DNA of 64,000 bases from Heterocephalus glaber (lineage: Eukaryota; Chordata; Mammalia; Rodentia; Bathyergidae): contig NW_004624843.1 in the NCBI RefSeq assembly GCF_000247695.1, positions 1,315,353 through 1,379,352 of the forward strand. Direction: 5' to 3'. Below are positions 24,575 through 38,076 of this stretch, piece by piece. The translations under genes and the position numbers were made by a program. Positions within the stretch are counted from its first letter, which is position 1. Each line of letters opens with the position of its first letter. The notes beneath the pieces are model-generated. The model worked only from the letters and a program-made list of their open reading frames with translations, was not told the origin of the DNA and did no database searches.

Positions 24575-26842
24575 ACAAAAATGCCAGCCCCAGTCAGCCT
24601 GTCTTTGCCTTACCCTCCATCACTGTTCTCTTTCTCAGAAGCTACTCTCTAAGGAAGGTGTTATTATTAGGCAGCACATATCCTCCTGTGGCACAAGGGA
24701 GGCCCAACCCCCTGCTCTGATGGCCACACGGTAGCCGTGCCAGTGACCCAGTGGTGGCTGTGGGAAGAGCTGGGTCCCTTCAAACTGCATTTGAAGCCAC
24801 CACGTCTTCCTTCCCTTTAATCAGTAGTTCTATTTCTAACATATAATCTTCAGAACCAAGCTTTTATAGAGTCTCACAAGGTTTAGTGTGGTAAATAAAT
24901 AAATAATAAAACAGAATTAAAAACCCTCTTCATCAGGACCACAGAGTAGATGCCCTGAAGTTAACTGGCTTGAATGATTGTGATAATCCTCTTTCTCCCT
25001 CTTTCTCTTTTGCTCTGTCCTTCCCCTCATCCCCACCTCCCTCTCCTATCACCTACTTCCTCCCCCCTCTTGTGAATACGTATGTGTTTGTGATCATAAT
25101 GTATACCTTATACAGTTTTATCCATCAGTTACACCTCAGAGCTTGGCGGGGCAGGCATAAGGTAATGTAATGATGACGAGGAGCCCTTCCTACTAAAGTG
25201 AGCCACTTCCTAACTTTCCTGATCCTTTCTGATTTCCCCTTGGGGTCATGCGAAAGGCAGGCCAGTCCACACATAGTAGACAGCCTCGTTAGTCCTGTTC
25301 ATGAAAAGGAAAAGTTTGGTCAGAGCGAGGGAATTTGCTTGGATACAAAGATGGGGTCAATTTATTATCAAGCGTAGGGAAATGCGGTAGTTTCTGTGTA
25401 ATGAAGGAACCTTTGAAAGGCTTAGGCTTCGGAGTTTCAGATAATCTATACGTAAATTCCTTAAGTATTGCCTCTTACAGTGGCATATTAAAAGTTATGG
25501 TGATGCTTAGAAACAACATATTATTTAGAAAGCAGCTGAAAAGCAAGGTTTTATTATGGGAACCAAGAGATAAATATGTCCCTGTGAGGGTCTGTTGGCT
25601 GCAGGAATAAGCAGATTGGGCCCAGGTTCACGTGGGGTGTTGTGTTCTGTATCTAGATCAGAGTGACCAAGGCAGGACCAGGGAATACAGTTAGGCCTCC
25701 TGTTCCTGTTAGCACAGCATTGCCCATCTGGTCACAAGTCCAGACTGTCTTGTTGGAGAGTGTATGTAGAGTATGGATTGGAGCAGAGATGCAGTCCTCA
25801 AATCCTTGAGATACTGAGAGGTGTGAAAGCACAGTACTCTGTCCTCTCGAGGTCAGGCAGGGCCTGTGGAGGAACTGCCATCCGTCATCACTTGTGTCTG
25901 CACCTGTCGCTTCATCTGCATCCTCTGATCATACTGGATCTTGAAGATAACCCACTCTGTAGAGGCACCATGAGACAAAGAATGAGGATGTCTAATCACT
26001 GACTTCGTAAGGCCAAAGCAAGACTGTGACATGCAGCGGCTTCCAAGGAGCAGTGTCCCACTACAGCGTCCCAGTGTAGTGACAGTTTATTATAAATTAC
26101 CAGACATGTGAGCCTTACCTACACCCCTCTATCTTGAAACTCTGCCCTACTCTTTCTTCTTTGATTGTCTCATCCATGCTGGTAGGAAGCTCCCTGCCGC
26201 ACACTGATGCTCGGTTGAGAAGCATTGTTTCTATCTTGTGTTCCTGTAAAACATCCATTTCCCTGACAGGAAGAGAAAAGAAACCGGTCTGAATTCATAT
26301 ACCAGGTTCTTGTCTTATTTGGAGGGGAGGGACGAGGTACCTTGTTGGTGCCTGGATATTGCTTCTAAGCACTGCAGGTACAAAGCACCATGACAGGCCT
26401 TTGTAGGGGCCTAAATGTGGACTTGCAGTCCCTTGGGCATTAGGGAAGTGATATCTCAGCAGCCCGGTACTGTTGTTTCCGTTCTCCCTCCCATGTGGTG
26501 CTATTTCATATATAAAACTTGAGGCTTCATTTATTGTTCTCACTTCCTCTATTTAAAGAGCCATCATCATCTTCTAAGAGACCTCAAACAAATAGCGTGA
26601 TGGTGGGAGGCCTTATTTATGATAAGACCGTGATAAGGCTGGCCTTTCAAGTCTCTGCCCTCCTGAGGGTCCTGTCCTCATGGAAGAAGGGCCCTTTGTG
26701 ACCATTTGGTTTTATACATCTGTAGTCAAAATGAGGAACCTGAGGCCCAGAGGGGTCAAGTGATGTAGGAATGACATCGGACTTTCAGTTTATAGAGGAG
26801 AGATACAACTCCCAGCCTGCTAGAGGTCAGATATGCTGAGTT

Positions 26843-27351
26843 TGTGTTCCCCAAAATTAAAGAATGAATTCTAAGGAACAACAGAGGTTAAGAGTAGGGA
26901 ATATTGATAGAGGGGATAGCTCCTGAGAGGCAGAAGGGGTCCCGAATGGGTTGCCAGAGACCCCACTTTACAGCAGGAGTTTTATAGAGCACTATCATAT
27001 GGGTACAACGTGGGTTAAAGCTATGATCAACCAATAAAGGTGTAAGTATAGTAGCTTACATAATAATGGTCCAATGGGGAAACAGACCACGTAGCAAGAG
27101 TACATGGAAAGAGCAAAGAACTTCTGAAGAAGGGATGGGCGCGAGGTGACTGATATCTCCCTAGACGTCATTAGGCCAGGTGTTACCGCTTATCCCTTGG
27201 GGAAGTATGCAGGCCTGGGCATTGCATCTTTATCTTGAGGCCTGGCCTCCAGTGCACCTCTGGTCACAGTTGTAATGTGTTTTCATCTTCCACGCTGATT
27301 CTCTAGAGGGCCCAGCCCTATCTGATTGCCTACAATATTTCTACCTAACTT
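26843..27351 (-). mobile_element. LTR-like element (unassigned family)
   Basis: The unit reads TG...CA (TGTGTTCCCC at 26843-26852 region, ending TTGCCTACA). On the minus strand there is a TATA-like CTATAAAACT at about 26983-26992. I could not find a target-site duplication, so the borders are tentative. Confidence 0.4.
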
Positions 27352-28654
27352 AGCTGTCTATAATACAAGGCCCATCACTGGAACTTGTGTCTCTGGTGTC
27401 CCAGTTTGGACTTTTTGTTCCCTTCAGTTTGCTCCCTGTTGATTTTGTTTTGTACTCAGTGTAGTCCTGCCTTCATGACTGCTGCCTCCTTTTCCCCTGT
27501 AAACATTAATATGAAGTATGTTTGCTTTGCTTTGCAGCCTTGCCTGCCCCCGTGTCCAAAATAGCCCACTAGAATTCCTGAGAATGTTGTCTTCAGATGT
27601 TTATAATCCAAAAGAATCCCTTATGGTTTTCTATAATAAAATGATTTGGATGTCAGTATTGTGTGTTGGAAAGGCGAGCCAAGTTCACAGTGCAGCAATT
27701 ACAATGCAATGCATTATGTATAATTTGTAGCCTGCCCCAGGAGCAATGGTGAACCACGAAACACCATCCTGGCCCTACAGCATAATTAGCAGGATCAAAC
27801 GCTGCACAGGGAGAAGCACAGTGGTTGTCTTCCGAGGTAAAGAAGAGCAAGGGAAAGGTCTGATAAAAGCAGTACACCTAAAATCATAAAGTGAGCAGCC
27901 CCTACATCCGGCTGCAGATATGTCAAGAGCCTTCAGTGCTAATTAAAGAAACCTTTTGAGGCTTAGCAGCTCATAAATTTGCACTGGGACTCGCCCTATT
28001 GTTCTGAGGTTATAAGTCTTGTCTTTGAAATTTAACAGTTGTACTTTAGCACTGTGTTCCTCCAATAGCACTATTGTAAACATGAAGGGTTTGCATTTTA
28101 GCATAAATTAAAACAATGTGGCTTTAAAAGACTTTACCACATCAAAGAGAGGCTGTTGGGGCATGTTTTATAAATTCTTTTCTCTATAGTATTTAAAGCT
28201 ACAAGTGACTCATAAAAATGTGTCCCATTTAGATCAGGCATGTTGCTATAGTGTCTTTGCTCGAGCTTTTACTGCCCTTAATTTTTGTACCCTAAGGGAA
28301 TTATCTGAAAACAGGTTTAGGCCTTTTACCAAGTCAGATTTCCTTCATCAGCTGTTTTCAAATCCATAGCACAGTTCTGGAAACACGACTATACTTGATC
28401 TAAGCAACAACAAATCGTGTCCCTCTTCATGGTCATCTCTCTCTCTCTTTTTTAAATCAAATATTCACTGTAAAAAAATCAAATATTCACAGTATGGATT
28501 TGTAATCTCTTCTTCCTTTATGTACCTATTACAGCACTTCCCAAGTCCTGGTAGTAGCCTCCATTAAGAAACACTGCTATTCTGCTGAACCCCTGTTCAG
28601 GGCGAGGAGAGGTTGGATGGTAAAGAGAGATGTGTGGGTACCGCTCCCAAAGCC

Positions 28655-28800
28655 GCATGGTGGAGCATGAAGAACACTGGCTGAGGCCCGACCCCGGGGG
28701 TGTAGGGCCGGTGAGGCCAAGAGGAAGCTGCTGAGGCCGCCTTCTGCGAGGCCCAGTCTTTCGTCTGTGGAACGAGGGTGGTGGTTAGTGCTCTTCGCCC
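28655..28800 (+). repeat. MIR-like, CpG-rich
   Basis: CATGAAGAACACTGGCTGAG at one end and GTCTGTGGAACGAGGGTGG at the other resemble MIR; the middle is unusually GC-rich. Confidence 0.35.
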
Positions 28801-29564
28801 CTTCCCACTTTCGTCCCTGCAGTCACTCCTTTATTCATCCCAGGGACACACCTCCACTGTTCTTGCCCCACAACCTGAAAAAGGGTGCATATTATTGAAA
28901 TAATCAGATTCGTGAATAATCACCAACTGTGGCATCGTGCACTTTGAAGAAAGCAGATCCTGTGACAGAGCCTAAGGCCAAGGACCTACCTTGGAGGTGA
29001 CAGGAGACACAGTCACCTTTCCCAGTGTGGCAGGGGAATGGATAGTGAGAATATGTCACTAGGTTACAAAGGCCAACAGCCTCATTGTGAGGGCCTAGTG
29101 GGGCATGGGGGTAATTGTTGAGTTTTGCTCTAAAATAAAAGGAACCTTTGGAGAGTTTTAAGCAAGGGGTAAAACTGACATGACATGTGTTTGTAAAAAG
29201 CTCCCCTGGCAACTGTGCAAACCCTGGAGCCAGTGTGGGAGATCATTAAGGAGACCGTGTACTGGTCCAGACTCACGATACAGGTGACTCAGACAGTAAA
29301 TGACAGGGCAAATGGAGCGGAGTGGACAAATTCAGGAATAATTTAGATGAAAATGAAGCCTGTGGTGATGGATGGAATTAAGGAGGGCGATGCTGAGGAA
29401 GAGGAAGGTATCAGGGGTGACTGTGGGTCCCCACATGTGAGATTAACTGGAGGGACAGTGGGGACATTCCTGCACCTGGCAGGGGCATTACCAATGCAAC
29501 AGTCGGTTCTACTTGCTTTGATTGCTTTGGGCGAGGTGCTCCATCCTTTGATTTATTTACTCTT

Positions 29565-29690
29565 CAGAACACGTCTATGAATTACTGCACTGCACTACAC
29601 AGATAAAGTTGAGAATCAGCACAAGAAGTGACTTGTCCAAGGGTACGGACACAGCCCTATTGGGCTACAGAGTCCTCTCCCTTCTGTTGT
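29565..29690 (-). repeat. MIR
   Basis: CACAGATAAAGTTGAGAATC and AAGTGACTTGTCCAAGGGTA are the reverse MIR core. Confidence 0.55.
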
Positions 29691-30050
29691 CTACCCAGAC
29701 CCAGGGAGCCCAAGGATAGCTTTTCATAAACTGATGTCCACTCCGGAATTTGCAAGTAAGGTTTGGATTGTACAGAATGAAATGACCAGAAGAGAAAATG
29801 AGGAAGCCAGGTGATATGAACAGGCCACCAGGACACTTGGAACCTAATTCTGCCCCTCAGGGCTCTTAGGAAAACTGTTCCCCCCTCTCTGGAATTCAGT
29901 TTCCCAGCTCAGAAACGAGCATTTTGGAGGTACCATCCCAAAGGGACCTCCTATTCTGAAAATCTGAATTTTATCATCTGGATGGACCTCATGTAGAGCC
30001 TCTGTCCCACGTTTTATGAAGCCCCACCTACCCACCCACACACACTTTTT

Positions 30051-30221
30051 GCGCTGAGTGCCTTTGCACTGAGTTGCATCCCCAGTTCTTTTTTTATATT
30101 TTATTATGAGATAGGTTCTTATGAAATTTGTAAGTTGCCCAGGCTGGTCTTGAATTGGAGGTCCTGCTTGCTCAGCCTCACAGAATACTGGGATTATAGT
30201 TTTGTACCACCGTGCCTGGCT
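30051..30221 (-). mobile_element. B1-dID dimeric SINE
   Basis: Reverse dID remnant (GAGTTGCATCCCCAG), then reverse B1 (TTGCCCAGGCTGGTCTTG, GGGATTATAG, CACCGTGCCTGGC). Confidence 0.82.
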
Positions 30222-30254
30222 TAGAGTTTCTTTCTAAAAACTAGACATAGGCCT

Positions 30255-30420
30255 TTTATTTATTTCATTTTTATTTATTTTACTTATATATTTATTTTTG
30301 TTGTTGTTGGGGAGACAAGGTCTCACTTTGTAGCCCAAGTTGACCTCAAACTCATGGCAATCCTCTTGCCTCAGCCTCCCAAACCCTGGGATTACAGATG
30401 TGTGCCACCACACCTGGCTC
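30255..30420 (-). mobile_element. B1-family SINE
   Basis: T/A-rich tail followed by reverse B1: GACAAGGTCTCACTTTGTAG, GCCTCAGCCTCCCAAACC and TGCCACCACACCTGGC. It lies directly next to the preceding SINE in the same orientation. Confidence 0.82.
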
Positions 30421-30613
30421 AGATGGCCCTTTTAATACTAGCTTTATACCTGGCCAAGCCACATATTTAGGTATTTCCAAAGACGTTGAGAGACAACATC
30501 TTCCTCTTCCTTATCTAAACCTGCAGTTATCCAAAGTAAGCCTAATTCTAGATTCCTGACTTAGAATTTAAAGTTTAAAAGTTGTAGTTCTAGTGTCTCT
30601 CCCTGTTTATAAA

Positions 30614-30706
30614 GGTTTTTTTGGAGGGGGGGGTTACCAGAGATTGAACCTGGAACCTTGCGCTTGCGCGGCAGGCTCCAGAACCACTGAGCTAAATCCC
30701 CGGAAC
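30614..30706 (-). mobile_element. ID-like SINE
   Basis: Reverse copy with G-rich tail junction, TTACC end and CTGAGCTAAATCCCCGG body. TATAAAG-type duplications flank it (about 30608 and 30708). Confidence 0.85.
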
Positions 30707-31734
30707 TATAAAGTTTTATTTTAGCCGAAATTATTAACAGACATTTAGGAATAACTCAGTTTTGTTGTTATCAACTCTCTTTCTCCATAGCATAGGCCAT
30801 TTAAAGACTATTTCTGAGCTTATGTCTAACTCAGTTGGAGGCGGTTGGAGGCAGGCTGTTACAAAGGTGCAGAAAGTCTGAGAAAGCCCCTGTCTTCCGG
30901 ACGCTGGAGGGCTTACTTGGAAGAGACATCCTATTTCAGTCCCAAGGCTGCCTGTTGCCCCTGTAGGTGAGCACACACATGCTCATGCATAACACACGTG
31001 CGCCTGTGTGCTTACACACACAGAAACACACATTTTCTAATGGGACCCAAGGTCAGAATTGGGGGTTGGAGGGCGAGTTAATCAGAACTGAAAGAACTCA
31101 CAAAAAGTGGTAGTTAGGCTTGGGATTAGGTTAGGCTTTCTAAATGGGTGTCATACTTGTAGGATAGCTCATCATGTCCCAGAAATGGGCTTCCCAGCCA
31201 TCGCAGTCCCAGGCCAGCTCTGACCCACACAAGCGTTTCTTAGCTGTGAGGAGCAAAGAGCAAGGCTCCTGCTCATGTCACTAGGGGCCTCTTGTGAGCT
31301 GATCCGCCCGCTCAGGAAGGATGAAAGGCCGGGCCGTCCTCACCTTCCGTGTTATCTAACAAGGCCTCAATGCTCGGCAGTTACGGATATCACACTTTTG
31401 ACAAGTGTGCCATCCTTCCTCTACTTATTTTCCTGCATCCCTGCCCTTTTTTTTCATTTTCTCGTGCTGGGGCTGGGCTGGCTAGTTCTCTCCTGGTCCC
31501 TTCGGCCCACCTGTGCTGGTGTGGGTGCTTTGCTCTTGTTGATGACTCACTGTCACAATTCCATCGAAAGGAGAGGAGCACCAAGAGGCTCTTGGCTTTA
31601 GTGAGGGCTTTGAACCACCATGCTCCCTTGGCCTCTTAGAAACAGTTTCCTAGCTCAGGGATGTTTTTTGTAAGTATGTTGGTACTTGTGGATTGTAGTT
31701 ATACACTAGTCATGCTTAAGATACTTGAAAAGTA

Positions 31735-31933
31735 CAGTGGACCCTTGACTTATGAACTCGATCGATTCTCAAGGGCTGGTTGTAACTCAAGTTGGTTGTA
31801 AGTCAATACAGCTGAGATCTGGATGTTTACCTGGGTACATGCTATAGATAATGAAAGGCAGATGAATCTTCCATTAACCTAATTAACCCAAGTTGTTCAT
31901 ATGTCAGGCCAGTCATAACTTGAGGGTTCACTG
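31735..31933. mobile_element. Tigger-like MITE, copy A
   Basis: A 199-base unit with inverted ends CAGTGGACCCTTGACTTATG (left) and, read in reverse, CAGTGAACCCTCAAGTTATG (right). It is flanked by TA on both sides (31733-31734, 31934-31935), the Tc1/mariner-class target duplication. No transposase coding sequence is present. Confidence 0.85.
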
Positions 31934-33398
31934 TAGAGATCATTTGAATGTTTAAAGCCTTTAAGACAGTGCGGATGTCTTACAGCATAGATGGATGTCA
32001 TACATCCCATGTCTCAGGCTGTGTTTAGTTGCCGAATGTCCTCTGCTGTATCCAGAACCCCAGAGCTCAGGCAGATGTCACAAGTTCCATAGAAGAAACC
32101 GCCTACATTGTGTGGGTTTGTTGCCTCACTTTCCTCTTCCTTACCCATCTGTGTCTCAGAATTTGAGTGTTGTTCAGCGGTTGGGGGCAGAAACCGAAAT
32201 CCCTGGGCCATGAGATTCCCACCTGCCACTGTCTATCTTTTGTTACCTTTAGCTGCCTTTAGTTCTTCCAGTCCCATTGACCCACCCTGGTCTGGTTCTT
32301 CTGTCCCCCTCTGTGCCTTCCCCTGATAACATTAGTCAGGTCTCACAGTCATCAGACATTTATGATGCACCCACAGTGCACTAGGCACTGGGGATCCGGG
32401 GGGAACTGCTTCACCCTGGGATTGGGTGGGTGCTGCTAGGCCAGTCTCATCTACAGGTACTGGTACCACAAATAGACTTTCCACAGCCACATTCTCACTG
32501 CACCTGTTGTATTCAGGAGCGCACAGTAGCATCGGTATTTTGTAATATCTGCATCATCCCGGGCTGAGTGTCTGCAACATGGCAAGTATGACCCAAAACC
32601 TACTACTACAGAAGCTATACTGGTACAGGTGCCCACTACCCAGTGTCACCCCAGAATACGATATGGCATGCCTCTGATCAGAGTTGGTCAGTGAAAGGGC
32701 TCATGGACCAGTGGCCTCAGGCTCACTTGAGACCCCTGTTAGAAGTGCACATTCTTCAGTCCCACTGCAGACATTGATCTGGAATCTCCCCAGTTAGACC
32801 CCTAGAATTTGCCTCTTCTCAGACTTCTCCATGTGAGTTTGGGAAACACAATTCTTGGTTGTATCTAGTCTTCTAGGTTTTTGCAGGAATGTGATATGGA
32901 AGCTAGGACCTCTTACATGGTTCAGTTTATTTGTTGCTGGCCAATCCACTCCTTACATAGGGACTGGCTGTCCCAGGCCCCTTCCTATCCCAGGCACAGC
33001 AGCTTTGATTCCCTGGCATACTTGCAACAGTTGTTCAGTGTATCCTGGTTTGAAACTCAAGAGGAAAGAGTGAGAAGAAAACAAAATTAGTCTAAATGCT
33101 TCTTTATACCTTTGTCAGAATGGGATTTGAGAGATTAAGCAAAAAGCAGTGGTTTGTGGATTTTGTTGTATGCTAATAGAGGACTCCTGCCCCAGTTCAT
33201 GTAAGAGGACAGGCTATGCAGCTGTCATTGTAGCCTCCGAGGGGAGGGAGGCCCTGTTCCGGGAAAATGTGAAGCCTCTGCTTGAGACAAGATGGCATCT
33301 ACCAGGAAGCAAGTTTGCTCATCCCTCACATCACCAAGGCCCTGCCCAGATGCTCTGAAGCACCAGTTGCCAGGTTGCCAACATCAGAAACGCTGTCT

Positions 33399-33715
33399 CG
33401 GTCAGTTTGGGCTGCCTTAACAACACACCATGGACTGGGTGGTTTCGCTGTGAAGGCTGGAAGTCCCAGGTGCTAACATGATCAGCTTCTAATGGAGTCC
33501 TTCTTTCTGGATTACAGTCTTCTCGCTGTGTCCTTCCCTGGCAGAGAGAGCAAAGTCCCATCTTTTCATCCCCTGAAGGGCACCAGTCCCATCATGGAGT
33601 CTGCTTTCATGACCTCATCTAGACCTAAGTATCGCAGTGCCCCATCTGCAGAGACCATCATAGTGAGGACTAGGATTTGGGGGACCATACATTTTCATTC
33701 CATCACAGACACCTT
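33399..33715 (-). mobile_element. MLT1-like LTR
   Basis: TCAGTTTGGGCTGCCTTAAC and GACTGGGTGGTTTCG open a reversed MLT1-like LTR that runs to about 33715 (CATTTTCATTCCATCACAG). Confidence 0.7.
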
Positions 33716-35504
33716 TGTGTCCTTTCTGAGGCTGGGCATAGCAGGCAGAACAGCAGCAGCTCACTACTTGGGGTCATAGGCTAAGGAATTGGAAATCTTC
33801 TCCTGGAAGGTACCGTTGGTGGTGAAGGCCTTTGCAAATTTCTGGGACTCACGGAATACTCTGATTATAAATCCTAGTCTTGTCACAAGCTAGCCTGAGT
33901 TCTTGCTTTAGTGATAATGGAAGTTAAAAGTAAAGCATGAATTTGCAGGGAACTCTTCAATTAAAAGGAGAGAAAATAAGGAAAGGGCTGCAGCTTGGGT
34001 AGTAGCTGGAGGAAGAGTCTCTGATGAAGAGAACTAGACTGGCCCATCAGTGGAGCCAAGAGGCCAGATCTACGGAGGACTTGTAAGGGCTTGGCCCAGT
34101 CGTTATTCCAGTCCTGCTTTCACAGCTCAGACTGAATACTCATGACTTGAGGGACAGTTTGGATCCCCTGGGAGAAACCGTCACAACGGGGGAATTCCAG
34201 TCATGTGAGGCTCTGTTGGAATCCAAGGTGAGCACAGGTTAGGGCAATGGAGATTTCTGACAAAGGTGTTCTCAGTCTTGAAGGGCAGTGAAACAGGCTA
34301 GGTAAATTGAAGGCCAGTGGACACATCCTAAATGCCTAACGTGCCTATCTGCAGAGCTGAGAGACATTTGACCCAGTTTCACAAAATGAAGGTCAAGCTT
34401 TGTTTTACTTTTAGTTACCTGTTAGGCATTTGCAGGCCCAAGTGAAGAGTCAGAGTTCCTAGCAAAAACCACTTTGAAGTCCTCGACTGCCTCAGGAAAA
34501 GTCACAAATCATGATTGTTATGAGTCATACGAATAGGCTAAGGACCCAGGAGTGAGTTTGTTCTTTGTCCCTATGGTGATCTTAACGACGTCATGACTAT
34601 GTCATCCCTGCACATTGGCCCAGTGCCAGCCGGAGAAAGCCTCCAAGTCAAAGCTCTGACTGCCAGGCACTGTGGGAGTGAGAGGTAGATGGCCCTGCGT
34701 TTGTCTCCCTTTCTGATACTCCGCTGGGGTAGCACAAGGTGAAAGACCAGGAGCAAAAGGCAGACTGGGGACAAATACGAATAAGACTTGGAGTGTAAAT
34801 GTGAACGAGTAGACAGAACCACTTTTATTAGGCTTAAAATAAATAATTTCCATATTATGGCATCGAGAATTGATTTTGTTATTACCAGATTTATCTATTT
34901 TATCTTTTCTGATTTGGACTTAGAGTGGTAAGGAGGCTCCAGATCACTCCTGTGAGAACACTCAGCAACACAAAGTAGCATATACAATAGCACGAGTAAA
35001 TGCTGGATTCAGGACTGGTTCCAATACCCATATTCACATTCATATACAGATTCATGTGTATATCTCTCCCAATGCCTTGTCATTCTTTCCTTGGGAAGAC
35101 TTCCGATATGACATAGAAACTGCTAGATGGTGGCAAATAATCCCCAGGTTTCAGGCCATCTAGACAATAAACAACTCGATAACATTCAGTACAGCAGCTT
35201 CTATAGAGCCCATCTGTTTCAAAATAACCCTAATTCTGCTTACGATGCGGAATGCTTTGTTGAGTGGAATTTGTCCTAGTTTTCTTCAGCAAAGTCAGTG
35301 TCATAGGCCTCTGGTTCCACCTGCTGGCAAATGCAAATACTGGAATGAAACCCATGGTGGATATTTCCAGTTGAAGGTGGCTGCACCCCACCGTACCCTA
35401 CACGTCCACGAACAGCGTGTAACCAGTGCCTGCTCAAGATGCCCATCCCCACAATGCACAGTTTATCCAGGACTCTTTATCAACCAGAGCTTTATACCCT
35501 TAGA

Positions 35505-36060
35505 ACTCATTTAAAAATTTTAAAAGTGGAGAAATTTGACAAAACATTACATAACCAAGCGCTCAAGTTTAACGTCACCAGTGATAATTCATGTTGGTAC
35601 CATGTTCCACTCATGTGCGATCAGAAGGGGACTTCACTTCTGTTGTATTCTTTACCAAAAGCCATGCTCTAATCATGAGGACCAACATCAGACACACCTA
35701 ACTGAGAGACATTCTGAAGAATTTCTGGCTTTTATTTGTGGATATCAAGGTCATTGAAGACAAGAAAAGACCAAGAAGCTAAGAGACTAAGGAGACATGA
35801 CAACTAAATGTACTGTGGTCTCCTGGATTGGCTCCTGCAATAGAAAAAGAAAATGGAAATAAGTGAAAAAACTGGTGAAATCTAAATGAAGTTTGGAATT
35901 TAGTTCATAGTAATACATCCATGTCGATTTCTTAGTTTTGGCCTACCACTATAATTCAGGATGCTAACATTAAGGAGATTGCACTGTGCATATTATCTTT
36001 GCACCTTCTTCATAAATCTGGAATGATTTCAAAATACAAAGTTTTATTTAAAACTATTTT
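35505..36060 (+). mobile_element. L1M 3' UTR fragment
   Basis: The stretch from TCCTGGATTGGCTCCTGCAA to CTTCATAAATCTGGAATG and TTTCAAAATACAAAG resembles ancient L1M 3' UTRs and ends in an A-rich run. The 5' border is uncertain. Confidence 0.6.
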
Positions 36061-36072
36061 AAATGTAGATGG

Positions 36073-36168
36073 AGGAGCTGGGGATTTAGCTCAGTGGTTT
36101 TTGCCACCTGCTGCGCAAGCGCAAGGACCCGAGTTCGATCCCCGGTACCAAAAAACAAAACAAACAGA
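36073..36168 (+). mobile_element. ID-like SINE
   Basis: Near-consensus copy with A box, GAGTTCGATCCCCGGTACC end and CAAAACAAA tail. Target-site duplication AAATGTAGATGG / AAATGTAGGTGG at 36061-36072 and 36169-36180. Confidence 0.92.
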
Positions 36169-37994
36169 AAATGTAGGTGGCGGGGATGACACCTAATGAG
36201 ATCACATGAATTGGAGGACATTGCCAAGGGAAGACCACACCGCTGGCTCCTTGTCTAGCTGCCAGAAACCATGGGCAGGCTGGCCGATAGGTTGAGCAGC
36301 ATCCTTCAGAGTAGCTCCCCAGGCAACAGGTGGCAGATGAGGCAGGCTTACACTCCCAGGAATGCCAGCCAAGCCGGATTTCTCAGGGGGAAGCAGACAG
36401 TCACAGGCACTTGACAAGCCCAGCCAGGCTCTCAAGGTGCAGATGAAGAGATTGAGGCACAAGAGAAGGGATGTGTGCGGTGGCGATTGGTGTGCACCTG
36501 GTGAAGCGCATTTTCTTTCCATAGCATTCCTGGTGATTTCATGTATCATCTGCAACCTCATTGCCTGGTGCTTATTAAAATGCACCTTCCAAGGCTGCAC
36601 CCACAATTTACTACATAAGAATCTCTGGTAGGAGAACCCAATAATCTACATTTTGAACAAGTTTTCCACTATGCACACCGAAGATGGGGGACCACTGAAA
36701 CAAATCAGGCAACTCTTCCGTTCTTAGCATCTCCAAGACTGCCTGACTTCTCTCACACCTCTTGCATTGGAGCCACTGAAGGGCCAGGATGTTGTCTCTG
36801 ACACTGCCTCCACATGTCTCGGGAAGAACCCATAACTTTTTTTTTTTGGAGCTTAGTTCTTTAGAGTTTAAGTACTGTCTCCCCCATTGCATTTTCCATG
36901 TTTTAAAGGACATTAAAACTTACTTATTGACAACCGCCAGATCAAGAAACAAGAGCTTGGGAATGAGCTCCTATCTGGGCTCTGAGGAGACTACTAGGAA
37001 TTCCTTCCTGCCTGTTTTTACTGTAGTAACACGCGCCACAGTAGCACCTAGAGGAGGTTGAGGTCCAACTCTCCTCCTCCCTGGGAGATAAAGGTCAGAA
37101 CAGACAGAGGGCCCAGATCTGAAGAAGTCCAGAGCGGGCAGCAGTTGTACTTAGGGAATCCCCTAGGGCCCGGGGTCTAGTGGAGTGAGCAGAGACACAG
37201 GCAGGCAGGAGTGAAGAGCAGCCACCCTCACTGCACTGGGTCCTGCCACAGCCCTGTCTGTGAGCCGGTATGGAGTCTTCATCAGTCCCATATTGCAGTC
37301 ACCTCTTCTCCCAGGCCAGCACACTGACCCTGCAGCTTCTTAGGGGAGCATGGGACCTAATACTCCAAAGGGTTTGCATCCAGCATTTTCCACACACACA
37401 CAAATGCCTCCATAAACTGCCTTCAGTTTCCTTCTTTCAGGTGGATAGCATGTCCTCAAGCCCGGGCCTCAGGACAAGGCCAGTGTGCAGGTTCTCTGTC
37501 ACCACAGCCCTGTGTGGAAGGCCCTCGAGTATTAGGCTGTGGGAACACAAAAGTGAAAGTCTGTTCTCAAGGAGCCCATGCCTGTCTTTCCAAGGGTTTT
37601 CCTATCTTCACCCAGTGAATAACCCTAGATGATTCTGACTTGGAAAAAAAGCAGCAAAATACAGAATCACATGAACAGGGCAAAGGTTGCTTGGAGGTAG
37701 TCAATCTCTTCATCATCCAGAGTCAGCTGATATGATTCAGTAAACTGAGGTCCTACCAGATTGCTGACCAGAGGTACTCTGCTTTAAATCAAGGGACACT
37801 TAGAATACCCTAAAATAACGTTACATGTATATGGGAAGAAGGTCTTTGACAATTAGTCCTAGTCTCATTTGAAATAAAGTACTATGGTGATAAAATTTGC
37901 AAAGAATTGAAGAGAGATTGAGTTAAAGAAAAAAAAACAGAAAAGTCCTTCTGCATCAAATTTTTATTCATTCATCTTAAAGTCATGTTTCATA

Positions 37995-38076
37995 GCTGGG
38001 GATTTAGCTCAGTGGTTCTGCCGCCTGCCTCGGAAGCTCAAGGTCCCGAGTTCGATCGACGATACCAAAAAAAAAA
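37995..38076 (+). mobile_element. ID-like SINE
   Basis: TRNA-like body ending GATACC plus an A-tail. A 15-base duplication AAGTCATGTTTCATA, with one mismatch on the right, lies at 37980-37994 and 38077-38091. Confidence 0.92.

Noticed and set aside
27518..27730. Exon-like start after a TTGCTTTGCAG acceptor
   Set aside because: The frame does not match RHBDD1 and the sequence after it is AT-rich without a matching donor.
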